Made by a program: the position numbers and the translations under genes
Shown here: in pieces, positions 8,064 to 16,064 of the stretch
Layout of the letters: every line of letters starts with the position of its first letter
Position numbering within the stretch: position 1 is the first letter of the stretch
DNA from: Paraclostridium bifermentans
GTDB lineage: Bacteria > Bacillota > Clostridia > Peptostreptococcales > Peptostreptococcaceae
DNA: 64,000 bases
Assembly: GCF_019916025.1 (NCBI RefSeq)
Contig: NZ_CP079737.1
Coordinates: 2,604,001-2,668,000 of the forward strand
Direction: 5' to 3'
Notes under the pieces: generated by a model
What the model saw: the letters and a program-made list of their open reading frames with translations, nothing else
The model's database searches: none
What the model was told of the DNA's origin: nothing

Positions 8064-9233
8064 TTATTTTATAATGTCATTTTTAAAACTTTTACCATGT
8101 TTAGGCATTTTTACATTTAATAGATCAGCAACTGTAGCTCCTATATCTGCAAAACTGCTTCTAGTTCCTAAATTTAATCCACTCTTAACATTTATACCGC
8201 AAATTAACATAGGTATATATTCTCTTGTATGATCAGTTCCTTTGTATGTAGGATCATTACCATGGTCTGAGTTTATAATTAATATATCATCATCTTCCAT
8301 GTTTTCTAATATTTCAGGTATTCTAGCATCAAATTCTTCTAATGCTTCTTTATATCCTTTAACATCTCTTCTATGACCATATTTAGAGTCAAAATCAACT
8401 AAATTTGTGAATATAAGACCATTATTTTCTTTCTTCATGTAATTTATAGTTTGGTCTACTCCATCCATATTATCTTTAGTATGTATAGCCTCTGTTATAC
8501 CTTGTTTATTAAATATATCTTCTATTTTTCCAACTCCTATAACATCTAGGTTTGAATTTTTTATATTATCTAAAACTGTATCTTCAAATGGACTTAAAGA
8601 GTAATCTCTTCTGTTAGAAGTTCTTTCAAATGCTCCTGGTTGTCCAACAAATGGTCTTGCTATTATTCTTGCAACTGCATTATCGCCCATCATTATTTCT
8701 CTTGCGATTTCACACATTTTATATAATTCATCTAAAGGAATTATTTCTTCATGTGCTGCAATTTGGAATACACTATCTGCAGAAGTATATACTATAACTT
8801 CTCCAGTTTTCATTTGTTGCTCTCCTAGTTCATCTAGTATAGCTGTTCCAGATGCAGGCTTATTACCTATAACTTTTCTATTTGTCTTTCTTTCAAATTC
8901 ATCTATTATTTCTTTTGGGAATCCATTTTCATATGTTTTAAAAGGTGTTTCAACTAAAACTCCTGTCATCTCCCAGTGTCCAGTTGTTGTATCTTTACCC
9001 TTAGATACTTCACTAGCTCTACCAAATGCTCCTATAGGGCTTTTAACGCCTTCTAAGCTATCAATACCATCTATATTACCTAACCCTAATTTCAGCATAT
9101 TAGGTAACTTTATATCTTTATAGTTTTTAACTATGTTACCCAAAGTGTTTACATTTACATCTCCAAATTTTTCTGAATCAGGAAGTGCGCCTATCCCAAC
9201 ACTATCAATTATCATCCATATAACTCTGCTCAT
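8064..9233 (-). CDS. deoB: Phosphopentomutase
   Basis: Interconverts ribose-1-phosphate and ribose-5-phosphate (and the deoxy forms), linking nucleoside phosphorolysis to central metabolism. It has 389 residues and belongs to the alkaline-phosphatase metal-enzyme superfamily. Seen are DSVGIGALPDS at the N-terminus (first metal aspartate), the phospho-acceptor threonine region KGKDTTTGHWEM, and the metal-binding NSDHGNDP and GTDHTREYIP near the C-terminus. A good AGGAGG precedes the ATG. In Bacillus, drm (deoB) is likewise flanked by xerD/ripX and pupG. Confidence 0.95.
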   Translation of the reverse strand: MSRVIWMIIDSVGIGALPDSEKFGDVNVNTLGNIVKNYKDIKLPNMLKLGLGNIDGIDSLEGVKSPIGAFGRASEVSKGKDTTTGHWEMTGVLVETPFKTYENGFPKEIIDEFERKTNRKVIGNKPASGTAILDELGEQQMKTGEVIVYTSADSVFQIAAHEEIIPLDELYKMCEIAREIMMGDNAVARIIARPFVGQPGAFERTSNRRDYSLSPFEDTVLDNIKNSNLDVIGVGKIEDIFNKQGITEAIHTKDNMDGVDQTINYMKKENNGLIFTNLVDFDSKYGHRRDVKGYKEALEEFDARIPEILENMEDDDILIINSDHGNDPTYKGTDHTREYIPMLICGINVKSGLNLGTRSSFADIGATVADLLNVKMPKHGKSFKNDIIK

Positions 9234-9258
9234 AAAATTTTTCCTCCTAAATGTTAGT

Positions 9259-10140
9259 TTATTTTCTAGGATGTTTTTCCTTTAGTTCTTGTCTTATATT
9301 CTTATCTATACAATTTAAATAATATTGTAAACTTGATAAATTAGAATTTCCTAAAATTTTGCTGACTACAGCTATGTTTGCACCTTGATTTAATAAGTGT
9401 ATAGCAAATGAATTTCTAAGAATAGTTGGATTTATACTTTTATTTATATTTGCTCTTTTTGCATGTTTTTTTATTAATTTCCAAAGACCTTGCCTTGTAA
9501 ATCTAGTTCCATTAGAGTTTGTGAATAAAGCCTTTTCCTGAAAGTTAGTTTTTAAAATCTCACTTCTTGACTTAGTTAAATAGTTGTCTAAATATTTTTT
9601 TGTAGTTTTAGACATAGGTATTACTCTAGGATTTTTTCCTGATTCACAACAAATATAATCATATTCTAAATTAACATCATCTAAATCTAAATCTATTAAC
9701 TCTGTTACTTTCATACCTGTCCCATATAAAATCTCAAATATAGCTTTGTCTCTTATATCTTTTGCATTTTTAGGTTCAGGAAAATCTAGTAAAGCCTCTA
9801 TTTCTTTTAAACTTAAAATATCTATTTCTTTTTTTTCTATCTTAGGTTTTTTTATATTTTTAGATATATTACTTTCTATGTATCTATTTAAAAATAAATA
9901 TTCATAAAAAGACTTTATAGATGATATACTCCTAGAAATCGTAGCTGTAGATACATTATTTTTTTCTAATTCTATTATATAACTTATTATATCATTTTCT
10001 GTTGATTCAAATAAGTTAATACTTTTATTTTCTATATATGTTAAATACTTTTTTATATCTATAAAGTAAGAGCTAACTGTATTTTCTGTCAACTTTCTTA
10101 TAGATTTTATATATTCTATATATTCATTTAGTAGTTGCAT
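9259..10140 (-). CDS. XerD-like tyrosine recombinase with degenerate active site
   Basis: This 293-residue protein has the full two-domain layout of XerD: a SAM-like core-binding domain at about 1-90 and a catalytic domain at about 107-293 ending in KHPRK. It occupies the xerD position between spoIIM and deoB. The catalytic set is largely replaced. The first arginine of the usual GLRVSEL is K144 (GMKVTEL). In the usual HTLRH box only R242 remains, with T239 for the first histidine and N243 for the second. The LGH histidine is N265. The lysine (K169) and the tyrosine nucleophile (Y274) are kept. The frame is intact and the ribosome-binding site is good, so it is not an obvious pseudogene. It may be a non-cutting DNA-binding partner or a recombinase with altered chemistry; another Xer pair is expected elsewhere in the genome. 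Confidence 0.85.
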   Translation of the reverse strand: MQLLNEYIEYIKSIRKLTENTVSSYFIDIKKYLTYIENKSINLFESTENDIISYIIELEKNNVSTATISRSISSIKSFYEYLFLNRYIESNISKNIKKPKIEKKEIDILSLKEIEALLDFPEPKNAKDIRDKAIFEILYGTGMKVTELIDLDLDDVNLEYDYICCESGKNPRVIPMSKTTKKYLDNYLTKSRSEILKTNFQEKALFTNSNGTRFTRQGLWKLIKKHAKRANINKSINPTILRNSFAIHLLNQGANIAVVSKILGNSNLSSLQYYLNCIDKNIRQELKEKHPRK

Positions 10141-10152
10141 ATTGTAGTCCCT

Positions 10153-10752
10153 TTAAAATATTTTTAGTGTTATTGTAGATATAGCATTTAAAATAGTTTG
10201 TGCAGACACACTAATCATTATTATAAGAAATGAGTTTATTATATACCTTTTCATTAAATATGTACAGTTTGTTTTATTTTGTTTTCTTACATTTTTTATA
10301 AATTCTTCAAAGTACTTAAGTGATATTAATGCTAGTATTATCATACCTGGAAGTACTATCGAAAATTTAATAAGTGTCACACATAACATTTTAAATGAAC
10401 TAGCCTTCATAGCTATTATGAAAGTATTTATAGTATACCCTATCGATAAGCCTTTTACCGCAAAAATAATTAAAGCTATAGGTGCTAAAATTATGCTTAA
10501 TGTACATATCGACATACCTGCTAATAAACTTAAGTCCATTTTAAAATTTGACATTAAAACTTCTTTTATTTTCATTCCTGAATCATAGTAGCTATTTGTA
10601 TAAGTTATGTTATTACTTATTACCTCTGTATATTGAGGAAACATTTTATTTAACAATGATCCTAAAATAACAAATAATATAAACAAACTAGATATAATTA
10701 TCATATCCTTACTTATTTTATCCAATGTGGTTCTTCTATTTATTCTTCTCAA
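10153..10752 (-). CDS. spoIIM: Stage II sporulation protein M
   Basis: Polytopic membrane protein of 199 residues in the SpoIIM/DUF95 family. In Bacillus, SpoIIM forms the SpoIIDMP complex that drives engulfment by thinning septal peptidoglycan and localising SpoIIP and SpoIID. About five hydrophobic segments are visible (near 17-36, 75-100, 105-120, 122-146 and 172-195). The position next to xerD matches Bacillus (spoIIM-fur-ripX). The start is the TTG at 10752. Its ribosome-binding site AGAGGGGG is buried in a hairpin that also overlaps a sigma-E-like promoter, although the gene sits inside a long housekeeping unit. Family confidence is high from topology, length and context. Confidence 0.85.
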   Translation of the reverse strand: MRRINRRTTLDKISKDMIIISSLFILFVILGSLLNKMFPQYTEVISNNITYTNSYYDSGMKIKEVLMSNFKMDLSLLAGMSICTLSIILAPIALIIFAVKGLSIGYTINTFIIAMKASSFKMLCVTLIKFSIVLPGMIILALISLKYFEEFIKNVRKQNKTNCTYLMKRYIINSFLIIMISVSAQTILNAISTITLKIF

Positions 10753-10759
10753 AAACTAC

Positions 10760-10809
10760 AACCCCCTCTTTTGTTCTTACATAATTTTTATGCAAGAGAA
10801 GAGGAGGTT
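10760..10809 (-). promoter_or_regulatory. Hairpin masking the spoIIM ribosome-binding site
   Basis: Minus-strand AACCTCCTCTT (10809-10799) pairs along all 11 positions, with one G-U, with AAGAGGGGGTT (10770-10760), which contains the Shine-Dalgarno sequence. The intervening stretch can itself fold, TTGCATAA with TTATGTAA. No U-run follows the 3' arm. mRNA reading through from the Nudix gene should have the spoIIM site closed. Confidence 0.7.
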
Positions 10810-10813
10810 ATTC
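10784..10813 (-). promoter_or_regulatory. Sigma-E-type promoter for spoIIM, overlapping the hairpin 5' arm
   Basis: The minus strand reads GAATAAC (10813-10807), 14 bp, then CATAAAAA (10792-10785). The first five bases fit KMATA exactly, and the -10 keeps CATA and the A at its sixth position. The expected start near 10778 leaves out the masking arm at 10809-10799. Confidence 0.55.
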
Positions 10814-10817
10814 CTAA

Positions 10818-11348
10818 TTATAAAAGTTCTTTCGCAAGCAAAAGACCTATAGATGTTTTAGCATCTTCTATATCATTTTTATTAATCATTTCATATGCAT
10901 CATTTAAATTAACTTCATGTAATTCTAAAAATTCATCTTCATCTAGACAACACTCACCCTTTTCTAGGTCTGTAGCTAGATAAACATATATTTTTTGATT
11001 AGAAAATCCTGATGATGTATAAAATTTATGTATTAATTTCATATTATTTGCACTATATCCAGTTTCTTCTTTTAGTTCTCTAATAGCACAGTCTTTTGGA
11101 CTTTCTCCCTGTTCTAATTTTCCAGCAGGAATTTCCCATAAAACTTTTTCTATTGCTTTTCTAAACTGTCTAACTAATAAAACCTTATTATCATCAGTTA
11201 TAGCTACTATTCCGACTGCCCCAGGATGTTCTATTATTTCTCTTTTTTGATAGCCTTTTTTAGGAACTTCGACAGTATCTACTTTCAGGCTTATAACCTT
11301 TCCAGTATATATCCTGTCACTACTTACTGTTTGCTCTTCTATTATCAT
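10818..11348 (-). CDS. ADP-ribose pyrophosphatase-type Nudix hydrolase
   Basis: Soluble Nudix hydrolase of 176 residues, close to NudF-type enzymes that split ADP-ribose to AMP and ribose-5-phosphate. The N-terminal KREIIEHPGAVGIVAI and LLVRQFRKAI segments are typical of that subgroup. The Nudix box is complete (about 77-99): G, then E five residues on, then the REL-x-EE-TG core. The start is the ATG at 11348, with GGAGG six bases before. It overlaps the end of the DUF3866 gene by 29 bases. A Nudix gene in the same steA/xerD neighbourhood also occurs in Actinobacteria. The substrate is inferred from family. Confidence 0.88.
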   Translation of the reverse strand: MIIEEQTVSSDRIYTGKVISLKVDTVEVPKKGYQKREIIEHPGAVGIVAITDDNKVLLVRQFRKAIEKVLWEIPAGKLEQGESPKDCAIRELKEETGYSANNMKLIHKFYTSSGFSNQKIYVYLATDLEKGECCLDEDEFLELHEVNLNDAYEMINKNDIEDAKTSIGLLLAKELL

Positions 11349-12417
11349 AACAAACCTCCATTAAGTAATATGCTGCACTACTTGCAGCATCAAAGAATTC
11401 ACTATCTTGTTCATAATTTCTACCCATACTCTTAACTTTCAATTCAAAATAGTTTAAATCGTCTAAAGTACTGCCTGGATTTACATATGCTATATTGTGC
11501 TTTTCAGCTAATTTATTTTCTTTTATTTGGTTATTTACATAATCTAGTTTTTCTTTATCTTTAAGCCCTATAGGTATATTAACTTCTACATTTACTATCT
11601 CGCTTAATACAGTTATACTATGATGACTTATACCTACATGTCTATCTCTTTTGTCTGCAAAACTCATTCTTGGAATTGCAATAGGAGTTCCTCCTAGCTT
11701 TTTAACAGCATCTAGTATTGGCCCTTGTTCTATACCTGTGAAACCATATTTAGTTCCTGTACCTGCTATTCCAGGCCCCATACTTACAAATACTGCATCA
11801 GCATTTAAAACTTCTTTTGCAGTTATTAATGCTGAATAAATGTTTATACATTCATAATCTCCGCCAAATGCATTACCTATTGTTATAGTATCATCTATCA
11901 ATTTTTTATTTTTTAGATTTTCTACATTCTTACTTAAGTATATAGGTAGAGATGCTCCATCTGTCATTATATATACTAATTTTTTATCCGGATTATGTCT
12001 TTTGTATGATGCAACAAATGGAGTAAGCATACTATGTAATGTACCAACAACAACAGGTAGGTTGTCTAGGCTTTTAAACTCATTTATTTTATCATGTAGT
12101 TTACTATCTTGTTCCTCTACAGAATCTACTTTAACCTGTAACGGTGTATATCTCAATTTCATAATATGACCACCCGGAGTCATATCAGATTCTATTTTAT
12201 TTAAATTAGTTATTACAAAATGATAACCACCTGTACCAAGACTTAATTCAACTGCAGTTGTATTTAATACAACTTCATCACCTATATCTACACTTCCCGT
12301 CATCTTAGGATAATTATAAGCTTTTTCTATATTACCATTAATATTTACAGTTATTTCTTCTAAGTTTTGTGACTTACTTTTTATAGATTCAACTACTCCA
12401 ATTCTTTTACTTATCAT
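11320..12417 (-). CDS. DUF3866 family protein, function unknown
   Basis: This 365-residue protein matches the DUF3866 pattern. It has an N-terminal beta-rich segment, the GTGGYHFVITN stretch and a central domain with repeated glycine-rich turns (TDGASLP, GNAFGGDYE, SMGPGIAGTGT, GFTGIEQGP). The SHHSITVLSE motif is near the C-terminus. No signal peptide or membrane segment is seen, so it is probably cytosolic. It lies between the MraY-like glycosyltransferase (4-base gap) and the Nudix gene, and its last codons overlap the latter. I do not know its function; the central region looks like a Rossmann-type fold, but no catalytic residues can be assigned. Confidence 0.75.
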   Translation of the reverse strand: MISKRIGVVESIKSKSQNLEEITVNINGNIEKAYNYPKMTGSVDIGDEVVLNTTAVELSLGTGGYHFVITNLNKIESDMTPGGHIMKLRYTPLQVKVDSVEEQDSKLHDKINEFKSLDNLPVVVGTLHSMLTPFVASYKRHNPDKKLVYIMTDGASLPIYLSKNVENLKNKKLIDDTITIGNAFGGDYECINIYSALITAKEVLNADAVFVSMGPGIAGTGTKYGFTGIEQGPILDAVKKLGGTPIAIPRMSFADKRDRHVGISHHSITVLSEIVNVEVNIPIGLKDKEKLDYVNNQIKENKLAEKHNIAYVNPGSTLDDLNYFELKVKSMGRNYEQDSEFFDAASSAAYYLMEVCYDNRRANSK

Positions 12418-12421
12418 AAGA

Positions 12422-13246
12422 TTACCTTCCTAGTTTATCAATAAAATTTAAAACCTTATTATTTTCTATTATTTTTGTTAAAGAGTATTTTTCAGTAAGT
12501 GCATGTATAAATACTAAAAATACTAACCATCCAATTCTTATAGGTCTAGCGTATCCTATAGCAATTAAGATTCCTATAGATATACCTAATACATTAGATC
12601 CTGTATCTCCCATCATAGCTTTAGCTTTTAAATCATCAAAGAAGTATACGATTACACTCGGTAATAATATAAGAACTAAACCTTTAGGATAACCTACTAA
12701 AGTTAATAATAGCGTTATAATTATAACTATATATACTTTTATTGCTCTTCCTGGTCTTAAATCTAGTAAATTCATTAAATTAGTAGATAAAGCTATTATT
12801 AAAGTATTTATACATATATCAGCTATATTTTTAGATATTGCAACTGATATAGCAAGGCCTACAAATCCTCCAAATAATGCTTTAAATCCACCCGTTGTAA
12901 GATGTCCTTTTAATAAACTTTTAAAATGCCCCTTTAATCCACTTACATCTCTGTTGCCTACAATATCGTCTAAAATACCTACTAAGCACATAGATAATAG
13001 CCCAAATATATACATAAATGTATATACTAAGTCGCTATGGTTAGTTGTAAAGTATATTAAAATAATACTATTTATAACTATCGTAGGTAGAAAAACTAAT
13101 CCCATACTTACAGGTATCATATCTTTTTTATAATTTGGTCTTATTACATTACTGGACACCAACATATTTCTAAAAAATGGCATAACAACATAAGTTGTTG
13201 CTACACCAACTAGTAGCATTATTATATACAGTATCATATTATTCAA
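12422..13246 (-). CDS. MraY/WecA-like (GT4) polyprenyl-phosphate sugar-phosphate transferase
   Basis: Polytopic membrane protein of 274 residues with about nine hydrophobic segments. Motifs typical of the GT4 family are present: GILDDIVGNRDVSGLKGHFK, a NLLDLRPGRA loop and MGDTGSN. The family moves sugar-1-phosphates from UDP-sugars to a polyprenyl phosphate carrier; the acceptor and sugar here are unknown. I place the start at the TTG at 13246, eight bases after GGAGG, just after the stop of the glycosyltransferase gene. An ATG at 13261 would overlap that gene but has only a weak site. It stands with a GT2 transferase, steB and steA, pointing to an envelope polymer or to division. Confidence 0.82.
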   Translation of the reverse strand: MNNMILYIIMLLVGVATTYVVMPFFRNMLVSSNVIRPNYKKDMIPVSMGLVFLPTIVINSIILIYFTTNHSDLVYTFMYIFGLLSMCLVGILDDIVGNRDVSGLKGHFKSLLKGHLTTGGFKALFGGFVGLAISVAISKNIADICINTLIIALSTNLMNLLDLRPGRAIKVYIVIIITLLLTLVGYPKGLVLILLPSVIVYFFDDLKAKAMMGDTGSNVLGISIGILIAIGYARPIRIGWLVFLVFIHALTEKYSLTKIIENNKVLNFIDKLGR

Positions 13247-13251
13247 TAACA

Positions 13252-13944
13252 CTACCTCCATTCTTTTCTCTTCTTATTAGCAATTTTCTTTATATGGTAG
13301 TATTGTTTTCCTCTGTGTATAAACCCTTTTAAATCTCTTCCTGTTTCATTATGTGTCATATTGACTAAAATTTCTTTTATAGAATAACCATACTTTAATA
13401 TATCTATTGTCATTCCAACTTCAACTCCATAACCAAAAGGTATTTCATCAAATTTTTCTAAAACTTCTTTTTTGAATATTCTTTGCCCAGATATAGTAGC
13501 ATCTAACTCTACTCCAGTCATCTCAAATACTGAATCTTTAGCTAATCTTTTTACAAATCCCATCCCACCCTTTTTCTTAGCAGGTGGGAATTTTGCTATT
13601 GTTACATCAACTTCATTATTTATTACAGGTTTTATAAGCTTAATAGTTTCACTTGATGAACTGCCTAAATCTCCATCTAAAAATCCTATTATGTCTGCAT
13701 TTTCCATAGCTTTTTTTAATCCATAGTTTAATGCATAGCCTTTACCTCTATTTCTATCTAACTTAAAAACTTTTATTTTATCATTTACAATAGATTTAGC
13801 TGCTTTTTCAGTGTTATCACTTGAACCATCATCTACAACTATTATTTCATTTATTTCTTCAATATCTACTACTCCTAGTAAAGTATCTTTTATTTTATTT
13901 TCTTCATTGTATGCAGGTATTATTATACTTACATAAGGATTCAT
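13252..13944 (-). CDS. GT2 family glycosyltransferase (dolichyl-phosphate-mannose-synthase-like)
   Basis: This 230-residue soluble GT-A fold enzyme has the N-terminal VSIIIPAYNEENKI, IIVVDDGSSDNT, RGKGYALNYG and the metal-binding FLDGDLG motif. The GYGVEVGMTIDI and ETGRDLKGFIHRG segments resemble glucosyl-3-phosphoglycerate and polyprenyl-phosphate glycosyl transferases. There are no C-terminal membrane helices. Its 3' end carries the ribosome-binding site of the GT4 gene, so the two are translationally close and probably work on the same lipid-linked product. Confidence 0.85.
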   Translation of the reverse strand: MNPYVSIIIPAYNEENKIKDTLLGVVDIEEINEIIVVDDGSSDNTEKAAKSIVNDKIKVFKLDRNRGKGYALNYGLKKAMENADIIGFLDGDLGSSSSETIKLIKPVINNEVDVTIAKFPPAKKKGGMGFVKRLAKDSVFEMTGVELDATISGQRIFKKEVLEKFDEIPFGYGVEVGMTIDILKYGYSIKEILVNMTHNETGRDLKGFIHRGKQYYHIKKIANKKRKEWR

Positions 13945-13963
13945 ATTTACATCTCCTTTATTT

Positions 13964-14833
13964 TTACTTAAATGGTATTATAGAATCTACTTTATCTCCT
14001 ATACCAAAGTTTCCTTTTTCTACAGAATCTCTAAGAGCGTAAACTAAAGATAGTTTACCTGTTCCTTGCTGAGAATTGTTTATAGTTGGTATTTTATCTT
14101 TTTTATAGTTTTCTAAATCAGAGAATTTAACATCACTTTTTTGAGTTCCTATTACATATTTACCATCTTCTTTTAATTTATCTATTATTATTTTATCTAT
14201 ATTCGTAAATTTATTAGAAGATTCATTTGTATCTCCACTTGCCATAACAACTTGTGAACAATCTAAATAGTTATCTGATAAATAATTTATTTTTATCATC
14301 TCTAATTTTTCTAATTGTTGTAGTTTATCCATAGCATTTTCTTCTTTTAAGCAGCTCATTATGTAATTAACTACATCTTTTTCAGTTTTTAACTGTAATT
14401 GTAATGCACTATCAAGTTCTTTTATTTTATCTTTATTAGTTAACCCTGATTTTAAAACAATATCATATGCTACACTTCCATTTGCATCTGTTATAGTCTT
14501 AGATATGTCTTGTGTATAATCATAATTTTCTGTTGTTGATATTATTCCTACATTTTTACCTTGTAATTGGTCTTTTATTAATACTAAATAATTTTGATTT
14601 AAATAATTTACTAGTTTTTTGTATTCACTTTCTTTTTTGTCTAGTTTACCTTCTAATTCATCATTTGTTGTTTTTATGTCTTCAAATTTAGCATCTAAAT
14701 CATCTATTATAGCAGCTTGTTGCTTGCTAAGTTCTTGATCATAATTTAAGTTAAATCCTACTAGCATTCCTATTCCTAATGCAATAAATATAGCACCTAT
14801 CGTTACTATATAATACTTCATATTTATATGCAT
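13964..14833 (-). CDS. SteB/MctB-like membrane-anchored coiled-coil protein
   Basis: This 289-residue protein has one N-terminal membrane segment (about 6-25), then a predicted coiled coil (about 32-80, rich in K, E, D and L) and an extracytoplasmic domain. It matches the DUF3186 family, annotated as copper transporter MctB in mycobacteria and as SteB, the partner of SteA, in Corynebacterium. Adjacency to steA makes the SteB reading more likely than copper transport; I see no cysteine or methionine metal-binding cluster. The start is the ATG at 14833, preceded by GAGGAGG; the earlier frame start lacks a site. Confidence 0.8.
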   Translation of the reverse strand: MHINMKYYIVTIGAIFIALGIGMLVGFNLNYDQELSKQQAAIIDDLDAKFEDIKTTNDELEGKLDKKESEYKKLVNYLNQNYLVLIKDQLQGKNVGIISTTENYDYTQDISKTITDANGSVAYDIVLKSGLTNKDKIKELDSALQLQLKTEKDVVNYIMSCLKEENAMDKLQQLEKLEMIKINYLSDNYLDCSQVVMASGDTNESSNKFTNIDKIIIDKLKEDGKYVIGTQKSDVKFSDLENYKKDKIPTINNSQQGTGKLSLVYALRDSVEKGNFGIGDKVDSIIPFK

Positions 14834-14852
14834 GTTAATCCTCCTCAATTAA

Positions 14853-15974
14853 TTACATCTGTAATAGTAGTCTCATTTTTAATTCCATCAAGTGCATAAA
14901 TTGTTGAACACTTGGAGAGAATGATGCAAGTATTAAAACTGGGAATAAAGCAGTTGCTATAAGTGCCCATATATACTTTAATTTTAATTTACTTCTATAT
15001 AATAAGTTTACACCTTTTGCATCTATTAGCTTCGATCCTATTTTTAGTCTTACTAAAAATGTACTAGCCATACCAGGTCTTCCTTTTTCTAAGAAGTCTA
15101 TCATATTAGAATGTGTCCCTACAGCTACTATAAGTTCAGCCTTATACTCATAAGCAGTAAGCATAGCTATATCCTCACTTGTTCCAGGCGCAGGAAATAC
15201 CACAGCTTCCAATCCTAAGTCTTGTACTCTCTTAAGTCCAGGTGCTCTTCCGTCTGTGTATGCATGAACAACTATTTCTTTTGCTTTTTGTAAAGCTTCA
15301 TCACTTACACTATCCATATCTCCTACAATTACGTCTGGAGTATATCCAAACTCTATTAAAGCGTCAGCTCCACCATCTACACCTACTAGTATAGGTTTCA
15401 TTTCTTCTATGTACGATAATATTGTGCTTAGGTCTTGCTTATAGTCTTGACCTCTAACAACTATCAATACATGTCTGTTCTTGTAATCTGTACTTACTTT
15501 TGGTATTTCAACTTCTCCAAGAATAAGTCCTTTTTCTTTTTTAGCATAATCTATAGTATTATCTATAAATCTATCCAACTCTACAGATAAGTTTTCATAT
15601 GCCAATCTTATCTTGTTATCAACTTCGTCTTTATCTAATACTTCTCCTTGGCCTAATAATTCTCCATCTCTATAGATTTTTCCATCTATAACTTCTATTA
15701 TTTGCCCCTCCTGTAAGTTGTTGAATAGTTCTTCACCTACATTATCTACAATAAGTATATTTTTATCTACAAGTATTCCAGGTCCTTTATTTGGGTATCT
15801 ACCACTTATAGATTGAGATGCATTTATAACAAGTTTTATCTTTCCCTCTACTAATGAATTTGCAGCAACTTCATCTACATCTTTATGATTTATAACTGCT
15901 ATTTCTCCGCCAGTAAGTCGCTTTGCAAGCCTTTTTGTTTTTCTGTCTACCTTAATAGGGGCTTCGACTCTCAT
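14853..15974 (-). CDS. steA: SteA-like cytokinetic-ring protein (thiamin pyrophosphokinase-like fold)
   Basis: This 373-residue protein has a large cytosolic region with a thiamin-pyrophosphokinase-like core (VGVDGGADALIEFGYTPDVIVGDMDSVSD, about 211-239) and TSEDIAMLTAYE. One or two hydrophobic segments lie near the C-terminus (about 335-365). This is the layout of Corynebacterium SteA, which works with SteB in septum formation. It starts the long unit running through steB, the glycosyltransferases, spoIIM and the deo genes. The start is the ATG at 15974, eight bases after GGAGG; a TTG just upstream lies within that site. The role in division is inferred from the actinobacterial pair. Confidence 0.82.
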   Translation of the reverse strand: MRVEAPIKVDRKTKRLAKRLTGGEIAVINHKDVDEVAANSLVEGKIKLVINASQSISGRYPNKGPGILVDKNILIVDNVGEELFNNLQEGQIIEVIDGKIYRDGELLGQGEVLDKDEVDNKIRLAYENLSVELDRFIDNTIDYAKKEKGLILGEVEIPKVSTDYKNRHVLIVVRGQDYKQDLSTILSYIEEMKPILVGVDGGADALIEFGYTPDVIVGDMDSVSDEALQKAKEIVVHAYTDGRAPGLKRVQDLGLEAVVFPAPGTSEDIAMLTAYEYKAELIVAVGTHSNMIDFLEKGRPGMASTFLVRLKIGSKLIDAKGVNLLYRSKLKLKYIWALIATALFPVLILASFSPSVQQFMHLMELKMRLLLQM

Positions 15975-16013
15975 ACTTAAAACCTCCAATTTTCGTTTTT
16001 GAAATCACATTAC

Positions 16014-16042
16014 ATTATAGCATTATTTTACAACAATTTAAA
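16014..16042 (-). promoter_or_regulatory. Sigma-A promoter of the steA unit
   Basis: The minus strand reads TTTAAA (16042-16037), 17 bp, then TATAAT (16019-16014), with TGC directly before it giving an extended -10. It lies in the gap between cca and steA. Confidence 0.65.
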
Positions 16043-16064
16043 TAATTAAAATTACGCGCCCTTC

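Noticed and set aside
9259-10140. Pseudogene call for the xerD-like gene
   Set aside because: The frame is intact, full length and well started; only active-site residues differ.
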